DNA from: Gonatopus flavifemur
Lineage: Eukaryota; Arthropoda; Insecta; Hymenoptera; Dryinidae
DNA length: 64,000 nucleotides
Assembly (NCBI GenBank): GCA_018340375.1
Contig: JAFFJZ010000053.1
Span: 1,426,001-1,490,000 of the forward strand
Direction: 5' to 3'
Under the pieces are notes generated by a model. The model was not told the origin of the DNA. It saw nothing but the letters and a program-made list of their open reading frames with translations, and made no database searches. A program made the translations under genes and the position numbers. Below are positions 1-12,721 of the stretch, piece by piece. How positions within the stretch are numbered: the first letter of the stretch is position 1; the number at the start of each line of letters is the position of its first letter.

Positions 1-1990
1 GCTATTGATTTGTATGTTCCTAAGTGTTATTATCGCGAATCTAATTATCCTAGGTGGTTTTCACCTAGTTGATTGATCTAATACGAGCAAAGAAAGTGGC
101 GCATCGTACGTATAAAATCTCTAATTTGTTGCAAGATTACATTATTTTCTCCGATTTGCGTTCTCAATGTAAAAATCTAGTATATAAATGTTACAATGAC
201 TACGTTAGGTCAACTGAATTGCAGATCGCTGATAATGTAAAAGGCTTTTGGAACTTTGTCAACTCACACCGATCCGATAATGCTATTCCTAACAACATGT
301 TTCTAGATGGCGTTTCAGTTAGTTCTGGGCGTGAAATTTCAGATCTGTTTGCTACTCACTTTGAATCTGTTTATGTTTCTCCCAACGATCTGTTGCCTGA
401 TTTCGTATCTAATTTTCAATTGGATATTTCTGATCTTCATATTAACATTGGTGAAATATTTCTTGGGATCAATTCTCTAAGCATCAATAAAGGACCTGGG
501 GATGACGGTATTCCTCCTTTATTCCTAAAATCTTGCAGCTATATATTATCACGACCCTTATGGCTAATCTTCAATGCTTCCTTATCTTCAGGTCATTTTC
601 CATCTCGCTGGAAAAATAGTCTGATTATACCGATTTTCAAGGCTGGCAGCAGATCTGATGTGAGAAACTATAGACCAATATCAATTATAAGCGTGATTCC
701 AAAATTATTTGAATCTTTAGTAACTGATAAATTATCTCCTCTATGTTCTAGCATCATCTCTGACATGCAACATGGCTTTGTGCCTGGTCGCTCAACAGGC
801 ACCAATTTGTCTATTTATTGTAATTATGTGTCGAGGGTTCTGGATGATAACAGTCAAGTTGATACTGTTTATACGGATTTCACCAAAGCCTTCGACACTG
901 TTGATCATAACGTTCTTTTATCTAAATTAAATCATCTTGGTTTCCGTGGTAATATTCTTATTTGGATAAGAAGCTATTTGATGAATCGAACCCAAACTGT
1001 CAAAATTAAAAACTTTACCTCAAGGACTATCAATGTTTGCTCAGGCGTTCCGCAAGGGTCGCATTTGGGACCACTGCTTTTTACACTTTTTATTAATGAT
1101 ATTGGCAACAACTTCAAATTTGCGAAGCATTTAATTTTTGCGGATGATTTGAAATTGTTCATGAAAATTTCGTCATACGCTGATGCCATTGCTCTGCAGT
1201 CGGATTTGTATGAATTGGAATCATGGTGTTCCTTGAATAAATTGGAGCTGAATATAGTGAAATGTAAAGTTATGAGACTGTCGCGCAAATTGCAGCCCGG
1301 GCCATCACCTTCTCTTATGAGTTGAGTGGCTCAAGCTTGGAGGTTGTGCAGAATATGCTCGATTTAGGTATTACGTTCGATTCCAAGCTTAATTTTACTT
1401 TTCACTATCATAATGTGGTGAACACAGCTATGAAGCAGCTCGGTTTTTTGAAGCGTATGTCTGCTGACTTCAAAGAGCCCTCAACATTGATTACGTTATA
1501 CAATGCTCTCGTGAGACCTAACTTAGAATACGCGACTCACATTTGGTCTCCTCATCATGACAAATATTGTAAACTTATCGAGAGAGTTCAGCATAGATTT
1601 TTACGATTTTTGGCTTCCAAAAATCATACCCCCATGGCTATATCCTGCCATGATTATGGTCCGTTGATGGGGTTGTTCAACATGAACACTCTCGAAACTC
1701 GTAGAATGATCAATGATTTGGTATTCATTTTCAAAATAATCAATGGTCAAATCAATTGCCCTGAACTTCTCTCTCTCTTAAATTTCAATGTACCCTCCAG
1801 GTCTCTTAGGAACCCATTACTTTTCAATGTTCCTATGTTTAAGTCGCAATTCTTTTATACTGACCCAGTAAATCAGATTTGTTGTTTAGCAAATACTTAT
1901 AGAGATGAGTTGGATTTCTTCTCTGGATCAGTTTCAGTATTCAAGACTTCTGTCTCTAGAGCATGTTCTAGTAGGTGTGTGAGATTGTAA
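1..1990 (+). pseudogene. LINE A reverse transcriptase ORF, broken (copy 1)
   Basis: The frame encodes the end of the endonuclease-RT linker, the RT and the C-terminal region. RT landmarks are visible: YTDFTKAFDTVDH (palm aspartate), GVPQGSHLGPLLF, and the FADD catalytic motif near 1138-1150. Two lesions separate it from copy 3. Near 75 a base is lost where copy 3 has CACCCCAG, shifting the frame and creating TAG. Near 1297 five bases (GGGCC) are inserted after CAGCCC, so the upper frame ends at 1325 and the rest continues in another frame from about 1322 to the stop at 1988-1990. Otherwise it is nearly identical to copy 3, so it is a young copy. It cannot make a full protein as written. Confidence 0.9.
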
Positions 1991-2203
1991 TATTCTTATA
2001 CTCGTTATTTATCCTGTACAGGATGTTATAGTTTGTACTATGTCTTTTTGTAATCCGTCTGTTCACTTTATATGATTTCTTTTTTATATTTTTATTTTTT
2101 TTTATTTTTATTTTATTTCTTAAATTCTCACTGTTTTGTATCAATAATTTGGTCACTAAAGGGCGTTATTGCCCGTTGAATGAATAAATGAATAAATAAA
2201 TAA
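1..2203 (+). mobile_element. LINE family A copy 1, 3' portion
   Basis: This is a CR1/Jockey-type non-LTR retrotransposon copy that enters from the left edge of the window. From base 1 it aligns with the intact copy 3 starting near 56152. It ends with a 3' UTR containing the palindrome ATCCTGTACAGGAT, the hairpin GGGCGTTATTGCCC and an AATAAATA-type tail at about 2180-2203. The missing 5' part lies outside the window or was never copied. Confidence 0.93.
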
Positions 2204-2329
2204 TTGAAAAATTATTTACTTATATTCGATTTTAATTCAATTAAATGATGCTATGCATCAAATCTGTATTTCATCGTGATAATTCAATAATCAGTATTGA
2301 ACTGGCACTTTAGCTGAAAAAAAAACGAA

Positions 2330-2702
2330 AAAAATATCGAAGGGCCCCGGCCGAGAATTGCCCGGGGTGCCGGGTAAGTCAGTTCGATACTGATTACAAT
2401 AAAATTGTCGCTTGGAAGAGAAAAAGCGGTGAAACTTTTCGGTAAGTCGACCGCGTGGACTTTGAACTTTTTCCGATCTTGCACGGAGTTAGCCGATCGT
2501 AAAACATATCGAGAAGACAAAGACCGACGGATAGTTGTTTCTCTGTCGATTGTCCGAGTCGACTCGAAGTGAACCGACCGGTTCCGAATCACATGAATAC
2601 GGGTTTCAATGTGTGCGTACACCCGGCTGGAATGGTGGGGACGAGAAATGGTCAGATGGAGAGGGTAAATCGACTCGGTCGACCAAATGCTGGCATCACT
2701 GC
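2330..2702 (-). repeat. GC-rich dispersed repeat, copy 1 (inverted relative at 61 kb)
   Basis: Read on the minus strand it aligns, with perhaps 75-80 percent identity by eye, to 61061-61397 on the plus strand. Both copies start near a shared GTGATGCCAG-like segment and end in a GC-rich stem-like stretch (CCCGGGC ... GGGGCCC), then CGATATTTTTTT. The T-run could act as a Pol III terminator. A minus-strand frame across it has a counterpart in the other copy, but this may only reflect DNA similarity. I do not recognise the family. A decayed structured RNA gene or a transposon terminus are both possible. Confidence 0.5.
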
Positions 2703-2714
2703 TTACGAGCACCT

Positions 2715-3134
2715 ATGCGCCGCTGCGCCGCTTGTGAAAGTTCCACTGGCCTCCTGGCGGTTGGATCATGGAAGTAGACCCACAGCGATTTTATTTTTCA
2801 ATAACAAAAAATTACGCACTCCTTTTGAATACTTTTCAATACATATTTAATCAAAATTAAATTATGTATCGATACCGAATGGATATGATTCTTCATTATC
2901 ATGAATAGAAAAAGTAAAAAATGAAAGAGGAGGTCGGTGGGTCTGTTTCACGTGATCCACTTACTAGCAACGGAACCCCGGCCGTGAGCGCTCTCATCTT
3001 CTCTCTGGTCGTACCGGGACTGCGACGTGTGGGACTGACGATCGTCTGGGTACATTTGGGTCTCATCTGGGAAAACTTTCGGAAAAGTTTTTGTGTACAG
3101 GCTATGCGGGTGGTATCGGGAGACTATATCATCC
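2715..3134. other. No recognised gene
   Basis: Mixed-composition sequence between the GC-rich repeat and the 180-bp array. A 90-codon frame at 2921-3193 runs into the array and has no recognisable domain. I see nothing else here. Confidence 0.4.
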
Positions 3135-4510
3135 GCTCATGTAAAAACTCATCCACTACTTTTCCACTACTGTTCCCATTGAAATTGTTCTGATTCATCT
3201 GAAATCCTTGTATAAATATTGTCGTATGATCTGATATATCCCAGATACTTCTCACAGTATAGACATCCCCCAAAGAATTCCCATAGAATAGTGGGAATGA
3301 GAAAAAAACGTGAGAATGCCAGCCTCAACTCATCCTATGCTTTTCCACTACTTTTCACATATCAATCGTTCTGATCGATCCGAAATCCTTGTGTAATGAT
3401 TGTGACATGATCTCATACATCCTAGATACGTCTCACAGTATGGAAATCTCACATAGAATTCCCGTAGAAAAGTCTGAATGAAAAACAAACGTTAGAATCC
3501 TAGCAATGACTCATCCTATACTTTCCCACTACTTTTCACATATGAATCGTTCTGATCGATCCGAAGTCCTCGTATGAATATTGTCACATGATCTCACATA
3601 TCCCAGATCCCTCTCACATCATAGACATATCCCATAGAATTCCCATAGAATAGTTGGGATGAGAAAAAAACGTGAAAATGCCAACAACAACTCATCCTAT
3701 ACTTTTTGACTACTTTTCACATCTACATCCTTCTGATCGGTCTGTAATCCGTGTATAATTATTGTAACATAATCTAACATATCCCAGACACCTCTCACAG
3801 TGTAGATACATCCCATGGAATTCCCATAGGAAAGTTGGAAAGAGAAAAAACCGTGAGAATGCCAGCCACAACTCATCCTATACTTTTCCACTACTTTTCA
3901 CATATAAATTGTTCTGATCGATCCGAAATCCTTATATAATTATTGTGACATGATCTCACATATCCTAGATACCTTTCACAGTATAGAAATATCCCATAGA
4001 AAAGTTGGAATGAAAAAAAAACGTGAGAATGCCAGCAACAACTCATCCTATACTTTTCCACTACTTTTCACATATAAATCGTTCTGATCGATCTGAAATC
4101 CTTGTATAATCATTGTGACATGATCTTACATATCCCAGATGAATCTCACAGTATAGACATACCCCATAGATCACCCATAGAACAGTTAGAATGTGAAGAA
4201 CGTTAAAATGCCACCAACAACCCATCCGCTACTTTTCCACTACTTTTTCCATTAAAATTTTCCTGATTCATCCGAAATCCTTGTATAAATATCGTCGTAT
4301 GATCTTATATTCCCTAGATCCCTCTCGCAGTAAGCACATGCCCCATAGAATACGCATAGAAAAGTTGGAATGAGAAAAAACGTGAGAATCCCAGCAACAC
4401 CCCATCCTATACTTTTCAACTACTTTCCACATATGAATCGTTCTGATCGATCTGAATTCCTTATATAATTATTATGCCATGATCCAACATATCCCAGATA
4501 CATCTCACAG
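3135..4510 (+). repeat. 180-bp tandem repeat, about 7.5 units
   Basis: The motif CTGATCGATCCGAAATCC, with variants, recurs at about 3193, 3371, 3552, 3733, 3913, 4083, 4263 and 4443, a period of 178-181 bp with one 170-bp unit. Units share CTTTTCCACTACTTTTCACA, TAGAATTCCCATAGAA and GAAAAAAACGTGAGAATG. Units differ by many substitutions, so the array is older and less homogenised than the 222-bp satellite. It ends abruptly at about 4510. Confidence 0.9.
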
Positions 4511-5986
4511 TTGTTACGTTCCGACACGAATTATTCAAATTTGCCTATCGGAATAATTCATTGGAAATATTTTATTTTATAGCCAGGTTTGACTTCTAAC
4601 TCGCGATTTCTCTTTCGAGCAATCTCAGGAGGCATATATGGGTTTATGATGGGGTTGGAGTGGCCAAAACTCGCCATTGACAGACAAATAGTCTAAAGTC
4701 ACGTGGAAACCATAAAATTTCCATTCTCTTATTATTTTATGTATTCCTTTTCACTTTATTTTCAAAAATACGGTATGTCTCGGCTGGAAACTGTTTGTGA
4801 AATCAATAAATTAATGAGGCAAAGTATTACTTTTCAAAGACTGTCAATTATTGAAATTCTCTTTATTTATGTCAATGCAATAACTCATCATGATTAGTGC
4901 AATCGCACATCAAGTTTAACTTAGATCATGGTGAGTGGAATACATTGATTTCATTGATCAATCATTGATTAATCGATTATCGGATAACAGTTTCAACTTA
5001 ATAATCATAGATCAACTTCTTTTAAATGAAAATTAAATGATTGGAGTAAAATAAAATTCAATTCCTTAAGTAGTTAGCATATTGCTCATGACCTCAGCTT
5101 CACTCGTTATTTAGAGTTTTACGAAAAGACTCCCAGATAAGGAATAATTTGTTTCAACCGTTTGCATTTCAAGATCAGATCATACGTTTTATCTACTGAT
5201 TTCCCATGGCTTCTACGTGACAAAATGCGAGTAGCGGCCATTATGAAAACTTCATCATGGGTGGGCCTTAGACCCATAGCAGGGACGAAAAGTGCAATTA
5301 TGCGGGCACTGATTCGTTTGTCTAGGTCAACTTTGACCCACCCTTCTTCTTGTAGAAGGACTGTCGAGTTTGACGACCAAGATGAGAGCGAAGAAATCTT
5401 CACTCTCGATCACCGCTCCAAGTCGTTAATTTTCGCATAGTGTTCGAAGTTCGCGTGAATTTTAAGTCTTTTATAACAAAAAAATAAAGAACTTTCACGT
5501 GTATTCATAAAAACTTGTATATTAAAGAGATTCGAAGTTTATAAAAACTCGTGTATCCATCAAAACTCGTGTATTCAATCAATGTGAAAATAGTGGAGTT
5601 CTGGTGAAGAATTGAATATTCTTGGATACAAAGAAAGAGAGATCCTGTGATTAGGAAAGGTAAGAGTTTTCATATTATTCCCCTTTCTGAGAAACCTGAC
5701 AATCCAAGAGATTTTTAATCAACCATCCTGTACAGGATGAGAAGGAAAATTAATTAAAAAGATTCGAAGTTAAATCGAAATTGAATATTTTTGTAATGTT
5801 ACGTAATGTTATAATACAAATTTACTTGTATCCCGTACAGCACAACCACCGATCCTTCACCTAGGACTTCGGTGGACTGGAGGTGGAGAATTGGTGGAGA
5901 AATGGGAGCCGTGGAAATGAGGGAGAAATAAGGGAGAGTCTCCGTTGAGGCAACGGAGAGGCGACGGAGAAATGTCCGCCCCCTGT
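4511..5986. other. Unassigned DNA, no supported gene
   Basis: The stretch starts abruptly with TGTTACGTTCCGAC where the 180-bp array stops. That resembles the start of some Ty3-type LTRs, but I could not find a matching end or a target duplication. Frames at 5119-5403 (minus) and 5162-5440 (plus) overlap and have no recognisable domain. 5860-5975 is a purine-rich stretch full of GGAGAA and GGTGGA. The palindrome CATCCTGTACAGGATG near 5726 also occurs in the LINE A 3' UTR. Confidence 0.35.
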
Positions 5987-6258
5987 ATTTTATTTTATTT
6001 TATTTTGTTTATACGGGTATAAAAGACCCTTTGGTACATAGAATATACATTATTTGAACCATATAACACATTATGCATCAAAGCATTAAGCACCATGTTA
6101 AGCTCGACTACATGCATCTTATATTACAACAACAGTTAACGTGTATAATTATAGATAGAATGGACAATTAGGTATTAAATTTGACAAATAAGAGAAAGAG
6201 AATTTCCAAGATCAGAATGGGATGAAAATAATTCAAGCACATCACTGTCAGAATTAGC
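5987..6258 (-). mobile_element. LINE family B, 3' end (separated from its body)
   Basis: On the minus strand this holds the last 27 codons of the LINE B frame, a stop at 6175-6177, a 3' UTR with the hairpin GGGTCTTTTATACCC, and an AAAAT-type tail at about 5987-6005. The codons include NSDSDVLELF, which lines up with the LINE A C-terminus NTYRDELDFF. Joining 13205 to 6258 through one TA restores a continuous frame, so the two parts are one element split by the palindrome at 6261-13202. Confidence 0.85.
6175..6258 (-). pseudogene. LINE B ORF, C-terminal 27 codons and stop
   Basis: This is the C-terminal tail of the family B reverse transcriptase ORF. The reading frame continues directly from 13205 once the inserted palindrome and one TA copy are removed: DQVNRISIL on the far side joins ANSDSDVLEL here, matching the pattern DPVNRICCLANT of family A. 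The stop codon is TAA. Confidence 0.85.
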
Positions 6259-6694
6259 TACACTGTTAGAAAAATCTGTTTGAAATTTAATATAAAAAGT
6301 TTGGAAGCAATTAACACACACAATTGTGTATCAATTTTCAAACATTTTTGTATCCCAAAAATAATAGACAGAATTTTGAAATTCAAGCCACAACATTATA
6401 AAAATTGATGTAAAAAAATGCATGAATTTTCAACACTATATGACTTAATTTCCAAAATTCCTTCCAAATGTTTCATTATGTTATGGTGTGAAATTAATAC
6501 AAAAAATGATGTAAAGATGTGAAATTACAATAATACATCAACAATGATTATTAAGTAAAATATTTATGCTTTGGCCCAAAATGTCTTTAAAAATAAAAAA
6601 CTGAATTTTAATCAAAAATCATGTTTCGGAGGAGACCACTTGCAGATTGTCGACCACGTTGTTCACTACGTTCTCATGTCATGGAGAGAAAATT

Positions 6695-6790
6695 GGAAAC
6701 CTCGAAAAGAATCGAACCACCTAAACCAATCCCTACCTAATGTTGCGCGATCTACTATCCTAACGCCCTAACGACCTAAGCTAAACCGGT
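6695..6790 (-). other. tRNA-like Pol III box segment (left arm)
   Basis: On the minus strand TTAGCTTAGGTCGTTAGG resembles a Pol III A box, and GGTGGTTCGATTC about 60 bases later resembles a B box. There is no convincing full cloverleaf, so this is a tRNA-derived promoter-like segment rather than a tRNA gene. An inverted copy lies at 12190-12285. Confidence 0.55.
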
Positions 6791-7014
6791 ACCTACGTGG
6801 TTTATTAGAAAAGATCAATGTAAATGACGTGGATATCTGATTCAATCCATCGGTTGAGTATAATAATCTATTAACTTATGTGAAAACTGCAATTCGGTTG
6901 ACAGATGTGAGGTTAAGTTTATGTGATAAAAAACAATGAATGAATTATTTTTGTGAAATGTGTGGTCATTATTGTTTAATTATTATGTATTGAAAATCTT
7001 TTCAAGCGGAAGTT

Positions 7015-7868
7015 TAAAATAAATTTCCAAAAACTTGGATTATTCACATAAAGCTCGTTGGATGGTTTTACTCTTGAAGAGTACTGTCAAAGTTGACATT
7101 TGCAAATTGGAGAAAAAAGTCTTATTTTCTGTCTTGAATTTGTTATTAGAGTGGTGATAAACTTGTAGAAAGAGTTTGAAGGTTGGTTGAAATCCATATT
7201 GATCAGGAAAGTCGAAACTGTATTGCAAAACTTGGAAAATCTGTTAACGTAGCTGACAATACTGGGGTATCGAGTCAGCTTTTCCTTACTACATGAAATC
7301 TAGGCAGGAGAAATGTATCAAAATTCAGTGAATTCAAGTTGGTGTTGAGTGAGAGAAGACAGAAATATTCATTGGATTTTATTGGTTACTATAAAAATGT
7401 CAACAAATAAGGAAAGGCTATGTAGGACTCACTGTATCGTCTTTTAATATTTTTGTTTCAATAATGTTGTATCATGCTGCTACGAATGAATGTTATTATA
7501 TTTGTGAAACACGTTCAATACACTTGTTTCTTCAATTTATTAGTAAGAAAATACAAAAATGTCCACAATACAAAATTATTGAAACAAAAATAATGAAAGA
7601 TGATACAGTGAGTCCTACATAGCCTTTCCTTATTTGCCAACATTTTATAATAACCAATAAAATCCAATGAATATTTCTATCCTCTCTTACTTGATACTAA
7701 CTTGAATTCACTGAATTTTGATACATTTCTCCTGCCTAGATTCCATGTAGTAAGGAAAAGCTGACTCGATACCCCAGTATTGTCTTCAAGAGTAAAACCA
7801 TCCAACGAGCTTTATGTGAATAATCCAAGTTTTTGGAAATTTATTTTAAACATTCGCTTAAAATACTT
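7015..7868. repeat. Hairpin nested inside arm A
   Basis: 7015-7455 and 7596-7868 are reverse complements around a loop of about 140 bp. Shared words include CTTGGATTATTCACATAAAG, AGGCAGGAGAAATGTATCAA and AAGGAAAGGCTATGTAGGAC. The right half lacks about 190 bp. The mirrored region 10920-11960 in arm A' keeps both halves. Confidence 0.82.
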
Positions 7869-8904
7869 TTTATTAAATGAGTTCTTCATGACTCATATTA
7901 CTACAAAAATGATTTGATCTCTGAGTTTTTACTGAGAAATATTGATGTAAGTATTTGAATAAAACTCATTCTCACTGCATCAACAAATTATGATTTTTAC
8001 ATATTACAACAGCTATGACTGATTCAATAATTCATGTTGCACTGAATAATAGATTTTTTTAATACATATTAATTAAGAACTAACGATCACGCATTTCACG
8101 AAAATAATTAATTTTTATTTTTCAATTCAAAGAAGTCAACCTCATATCCGTAAACTATATTTCAATTCTAAAATACAAACAGATTTGTTACATCTTCTTT
8201 CTCATTTATATCACCTGTAATTATGTGTAAAAATTAATGAAAAAACCTGTTCAGCTGTTTAAAAATCTTTATGCAATACGTGCTGTATGGGTACTGACAT
8301 TTCCGATATCAAGTGTGAACAATATTTTATTCATTTTAGAATTGAAAAATTCATTCTTCTCCATTTTATATATATTTTAGTAAGCACTTGTATAATTATT
8401 AGAGATGGTTTTACTCCACATTATCAATTAGTTCAACTTATTACATACTAATAAGTAGCTCACTAGTTTTGACCAACCAACGCTAGTTGGATTCAACTTA
8501 TCAGTAATTGACCAGTACCTTGCTAGTTTTTGAGCTCAGTTTGTCCTCTCTAGCGCCTCATCAGTCATAGGAAAAAATTTGTGAAATTTTTACCAGGGGT
8601 GATTTGATTTTACGATGAATTTCACTGATTCTTCCTTGAAAATTTCAGACTGTTTCATAGATTCAGTTCAAAGAGATCTTACAGAAAAATATTCACTCGA
8701 ATGATAAGTTGGTATTTCTTGAAGCGTAATTTTCATCAATAACGCAAGCAATTCTCAAGATGCAAGGAAATGTTTCGCATTTCTTAAATTTCCATACATG
8801 ATCTTTTCAATGATATTTACTTTTGAATTCACTCATTACAGCAATGCGATAAGAATGATCCACACACCAATTATAAACCCTCTTCCTGCATGTCTCAATA
8901 AGAA

Positions 8905-8985
8905 CATGGTCTATGGCTCAGTGGTAAATCTTTGGCTTCGACACCGAAAAGGCCCACGTTCGATTCAAACTGCAGAAGAAAAACT
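8905..8985 (+). other. tRNA-like Pol III box segment (left arm)
   Basis: TATGGCTCAGTGGTAAAT fits a Pol III A box and CACGTTCGATTCAAAC, near 8955-8970, fits a B box at tRNA-like spacing. The rest does not fold as a canonical tRNA by eye. It is mirrored at 9830-9905. Confidence 0.6.
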
Positions 8986-9165
8986 TTTTCCATCTTGCGA
9001 GATTTTATTATTTTTTTTTCTTTCATATTCAATTAGATATTGAATCAGCACCATTTTGGAGGAGAACCACCATATATGAGGGTTTTTAGAAGTGAAAACA
9101 CCATGAACACGTGTTTATATATTTTTTGTCCTTGGCAAAAACTCCCAGATTTTATCTAAGAAATA

Positions 9166-9643
9166 CACTGTTAAAAATGTTTGTGAATTTAATATACGTT
9201 CATAGAAAAAAGTACATTAATTTTCAAGGGCGCTATATGAATTGTATTCCATATTTGGATGTTGGAAAATCAATCACATATTTCATGAATTTCAAACAAA
9301 AGTTTTGAAATTCATTACAGTTTGAAAATTCATAACTGTAGATATTGAATTTCTGTATTTATTTGAATATTGGAAAATCAATCACATATTTCTCAAATTC
9401 AAACAACGTTTTTGATATTCATCACAGTTTATGAAAATTCATAAATGTACATATTGAATTTTCATAATGTACATGAAATCAATGCGCAATTACACTTTGC
9501 GCATCTAATTATCACTTGTTCAATATGTACGATAACTCCAATGGTAAAACATAGTATTGAAAAAAGGCACACCCCGTAGGAAAAATTTTCCTAAGCTTTT
9601 TCCTAGACTTTTCCTAGACATTTTCTTAGGTATTTTCCTAGAC
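9166..9643 (+). mobile_element. Insert X at the palindrome axis
   Basis: A 478-bp segment flanked by TA on both sides (9164-9165, 9644-9645), lying exactly at the symmetry axis of the palindrome. It starts CACTGTTAAAAATG, resembling the palindrome terminus, and ends in CCTAGAC after a CCTAGAC/CTTAGG-rich stretch. It contains internal direct repeats around GGAAAATCAATCACATATTT. A reversed copy (X') sits at 12722-13202. Confidence 0.78.
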
Positions 9644-9829
9644 TATTTCTTAGATAAAATCTGGGAGTTTTGCCAAGGACAAAAATATATAAACACGTGT
9701 TCATGGTGTTTTCACTTCTAAAAACCCTCATATATGGTGGTTCTCCTCCAAAAAATGGTGCTGATTCAATATCTAATTGAATATGAAAGAAAAAAAATAA
9801 TAAAATCTCGCAAGATGGAAAAGTTTTTC

Positions 9830-9905
9830 TTCTGCAGTTTGAATCGAACGTGGGCCTTTTCGGTGTCGAAGCCAAAGATTTACCACTGAGCCATAGACCA
9901 TGTTC
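9830..9905 (-). other. tRNA-like Pol III box segment (right arm)
   Basis: Mirror copy of the 8905-8985 segment: A box-like GGCTCAGTGGTAAA and B box-like GTTCGATTC on the minus strand. Confidence 0.58.
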
Positions 9906-12189
9906 TTATTGAGACATGCAGGAAGAGGGTTTATAATTGGTGTGTGGATCATTCTTATCGCATTGCTGTAATGAGTGAATTCAAAAGTAAATATCATTGA
10001 AAAGATCATGTATGGAAATTTAAGAAATGCGAAACATTTCCCTTGCATCTTGAGAATTGCTTGCGTTATTGATGAAAATGACGCTTCAAGAAATACCAAC
10101 TTATCATTCGAGTGAATATTTTTTCTGTAAGATCTCTTTGAACTGAATCTATGAAACAGTCTGAAATTTTCAAGGAAGAATCAGTGAAATTCATCGTAAA
10201 ATCAAATCACCCCTGGTAAAAATTTCACAAATGTTTTCCTATGACTGATGAGGCGCTAGAGAGGAAAAACTGAGCACAAAAAACTAGCGAGGTACTGGTC
10301 AATTACTGATAAGTTGAATCCAACTAGCGTTGGTTGGTCAAAACTAGTGAGCTACTTATTAGTATGTAATAAGTTGAACTAATTGATAATGTGAGTAAAA
10401 CCATCTCTAATAATTATACAAGTGCTTACTAAAATATATATAAAATGGAGAAGAATGAATTTTCAATTCTAAAATGAATAAAATATTGTTCACACTTGAT
10501 ATCGAAATGTCAGTACCCATACAGCACGTATTGCATAAAGATTTTTAAACAGCTGAACAGGTTTTTCATTAATTTTACACATAATTACAGGTGATATAAA
10601 TGAGAAAGAAGATGTAACAAATCTGTTTGTATTTTAGAATTGAAATATAGTTTACGGATATGAGGTTGACTTCTTTGAATTGAAAAATAAAAATTAATTA
10701 TTTTCGTGAAATGCGTGATCGTTAGTTCTTAATTAATATGTATTAAAAAAATCTATTATTCAGTGCAACATGAATTATTGAATCAGTCATAGCTGTTGTA
10801 ATATGTAAAAAATCATAATTTGTTGATGCAGTGAGAATGAGTTTTATTCAAATACTTACATCAATATTTCTCAGAAAAAACTCAGAGATCAAATCATTTT
10901 TGTAGTAATATGAGTCATGAAGAACTCATTTAATAAAAAGTATTTTAAGCGAATGTTTAAAATAAATTCCCAAAAACTTGGATTATTCACATAAAGCTCG
11001 TTGGATAGTTTTACTCTTGAAGAGTACCGTCAAAGTTGACAGTTGCAAATTGGAGAAAAAAGTCTTATTTTCTGTTTTGAATTTGTTATTAGAGTAGTGA
11101 CAAACTTGTAGGCAGAGTTTGAAGGTTGGGTGAAATCCATATTGATCAGGAAAGTCAAAACCGTATTGCAAAACTTGGAAAATCTGTTAACGTAGCTGAC
11201 AATACTGGGGTATCGAGTCAGCTTTTCCTTACTACATGGAATCTAGGCAGGAGAAATGTATCAAAATTCAGTGAATTCAAGTTAGTGTCAAGTAAGAGAG
11301 GATAGAAATATTCATTGGATTTTATTGGTTATTATAAAAATGTTGGCAAATAAGGAAAGGCTATGTAGGACTCACTGTATCATCTTTCATTATTTTTGTT
11401 TCAATAATTTTGTATTGTGGACATTTTTGTATTTTCTTACTAATAAATTGAAGAAACAAGTGTATTGAACGTGTTTCACAAATATAATAACATTCATTCG
11501 TAGCAGCATGATACAACATTATTGAAACAAAAATATTAAAAGACGATACAGTGAGTCCTACATAGCCTTTCCTTATTTGTTGACATTTTTATAGTAACCA
11601 ATAAAATCCAATGAATATTTCTGTCTTCTCTCACTCAACACCAACTTGAATTCACTGAATTTTGATACATTTCTCCTGCCTAGATTTCATGTAGTAAGGA
11701 AAAGCTGACTTGATACCCCAGTATTGTCAGCTACGTTAACAGATTTTCCAAGTTTTGCAATACGGTTTCGACTTTCCTGATCAATATGGATTTCAACCAA
11801 CCTTCAAACTCTTTCTACAAGTTTATCACCACTCTAATAACAAATTCAAGACAGAAAATAAGACTTTTTTCTCCAATTTGCAAATGTCAACTTTGACAGT
11901 ACTCTTCAAGAGTAAAACCATCCAACGAGCTTTATGTGAATAATCCAAGTTTTTGAAATTTATTTTAAACTTCCGCTTGAAAAGATTTTTAATACATAAT
12001 AATTAAACAATAATGACCACACATTTCACAAAATAATTCATTCATTGTTTTTATCACATAAACTTAACCTCACATCTGTCAACCGAATTGCAGTTTTCAC
12101 ATAAGTTAATAGATTATTATACTCAACCGATGGATTGAATCAGATATCCACGTCATTTACATTGATCTTTTCTAATAAACCACGTAGGT

Positions 12190-12285
12190 ACCGGTTTAGC
12201 TTAGGTCGTTAGGGCGTTAGGATAGTAGATCGCGCAACATTAGGTAGGGATTGGTTTAGGTGGTTCGATTCTTTTCGAGGTTTCC
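12190..12285 (+). other. tRNA-like Pol III box segment (right arm)
   Basis: Mirror copy of the 6695-6790 segment: TTAGCTTAGGTCG then GGTGGTTCGATTC on the plus strand. Confidence 0.55.
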
Positions 12286-12721
12286 AATTTTCTCTCCATG
12301 ACATGAGAACGTAGTGAACAACGTGGTCGACAATCTGCAAGTGTTCTCCTCCGAAACATGATTTTTGATTAAAATTCAGTTTATTATTTTTAAAGACATT
12401 TTGGGCCAAAGCATAAATATTTTACTTAATAATCATTGTTGATGTATTATTGTAATTTCACATCTTTACATCATTTTTTGTATTAATTTCACACCATAAC
12501 ATAATGAAACATTTGGAAGGAATTTTGGAAATTAAGTCATATAGTGTTGAAAATTCATGCATTTTTTTACATCAATTTTTATAATGTTGTGGCTTGAATT
12601 TCAAAATTCTGTCTATTATTTTTGGGATACAAAAATGTTTGAAAATTGATACACAATTGTGTGTGTTAATTGCTTCCAAACTTTTTATATTAAATTTCAA
12701 ACAGATTTTTCTAACAGTGTA

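Larger units (their letters stand above)
6261..9163 (+). repeat. Long inverted repeat, left arm A
   Basis: Starts CACTGTTAGAAAAATCTG and pairs with 9646-12719. It lacks about 170-185 bp present in A', missing near 7792 where A' carries a second copy of the segment also seen at 7062-7254. It contains an internal hairpin (7015-7868) and two tRNA-like segments (6695-6790 and 8905-8985). Confidence 0.88.
9646..12719 (-). repeat. Long inverted repeat, right arm A'
   Basis: Reverse complement of arm A with only scattered mismatches in the parts I compared. It ends ...CTAACAGTG at 12719. It is longer than A because it keeps both copies of the inner hairpin segment (10983-11171 and 11755-11943). Confidence 0.88.

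Noticed and set aside
5119..5440. Overlapping frames of 92-94 codons on both strands
   Set aside because: No domain and mutually exclusive; nothing supports either as coding.
4511..5850. Solo LTR starting TGTTACG
   Set aside because: Start is suggestive, but no matching terminus, 5-bp duplication or polyadenylation layout could be identified.
9773..10099. 108-codon minus-strand frame in the palindrome arm as a transposase fragment
   Set aside because: It crosses the tRNA-like segment and has no recognisable motif; the mirrored arm has a different, shorter frame.
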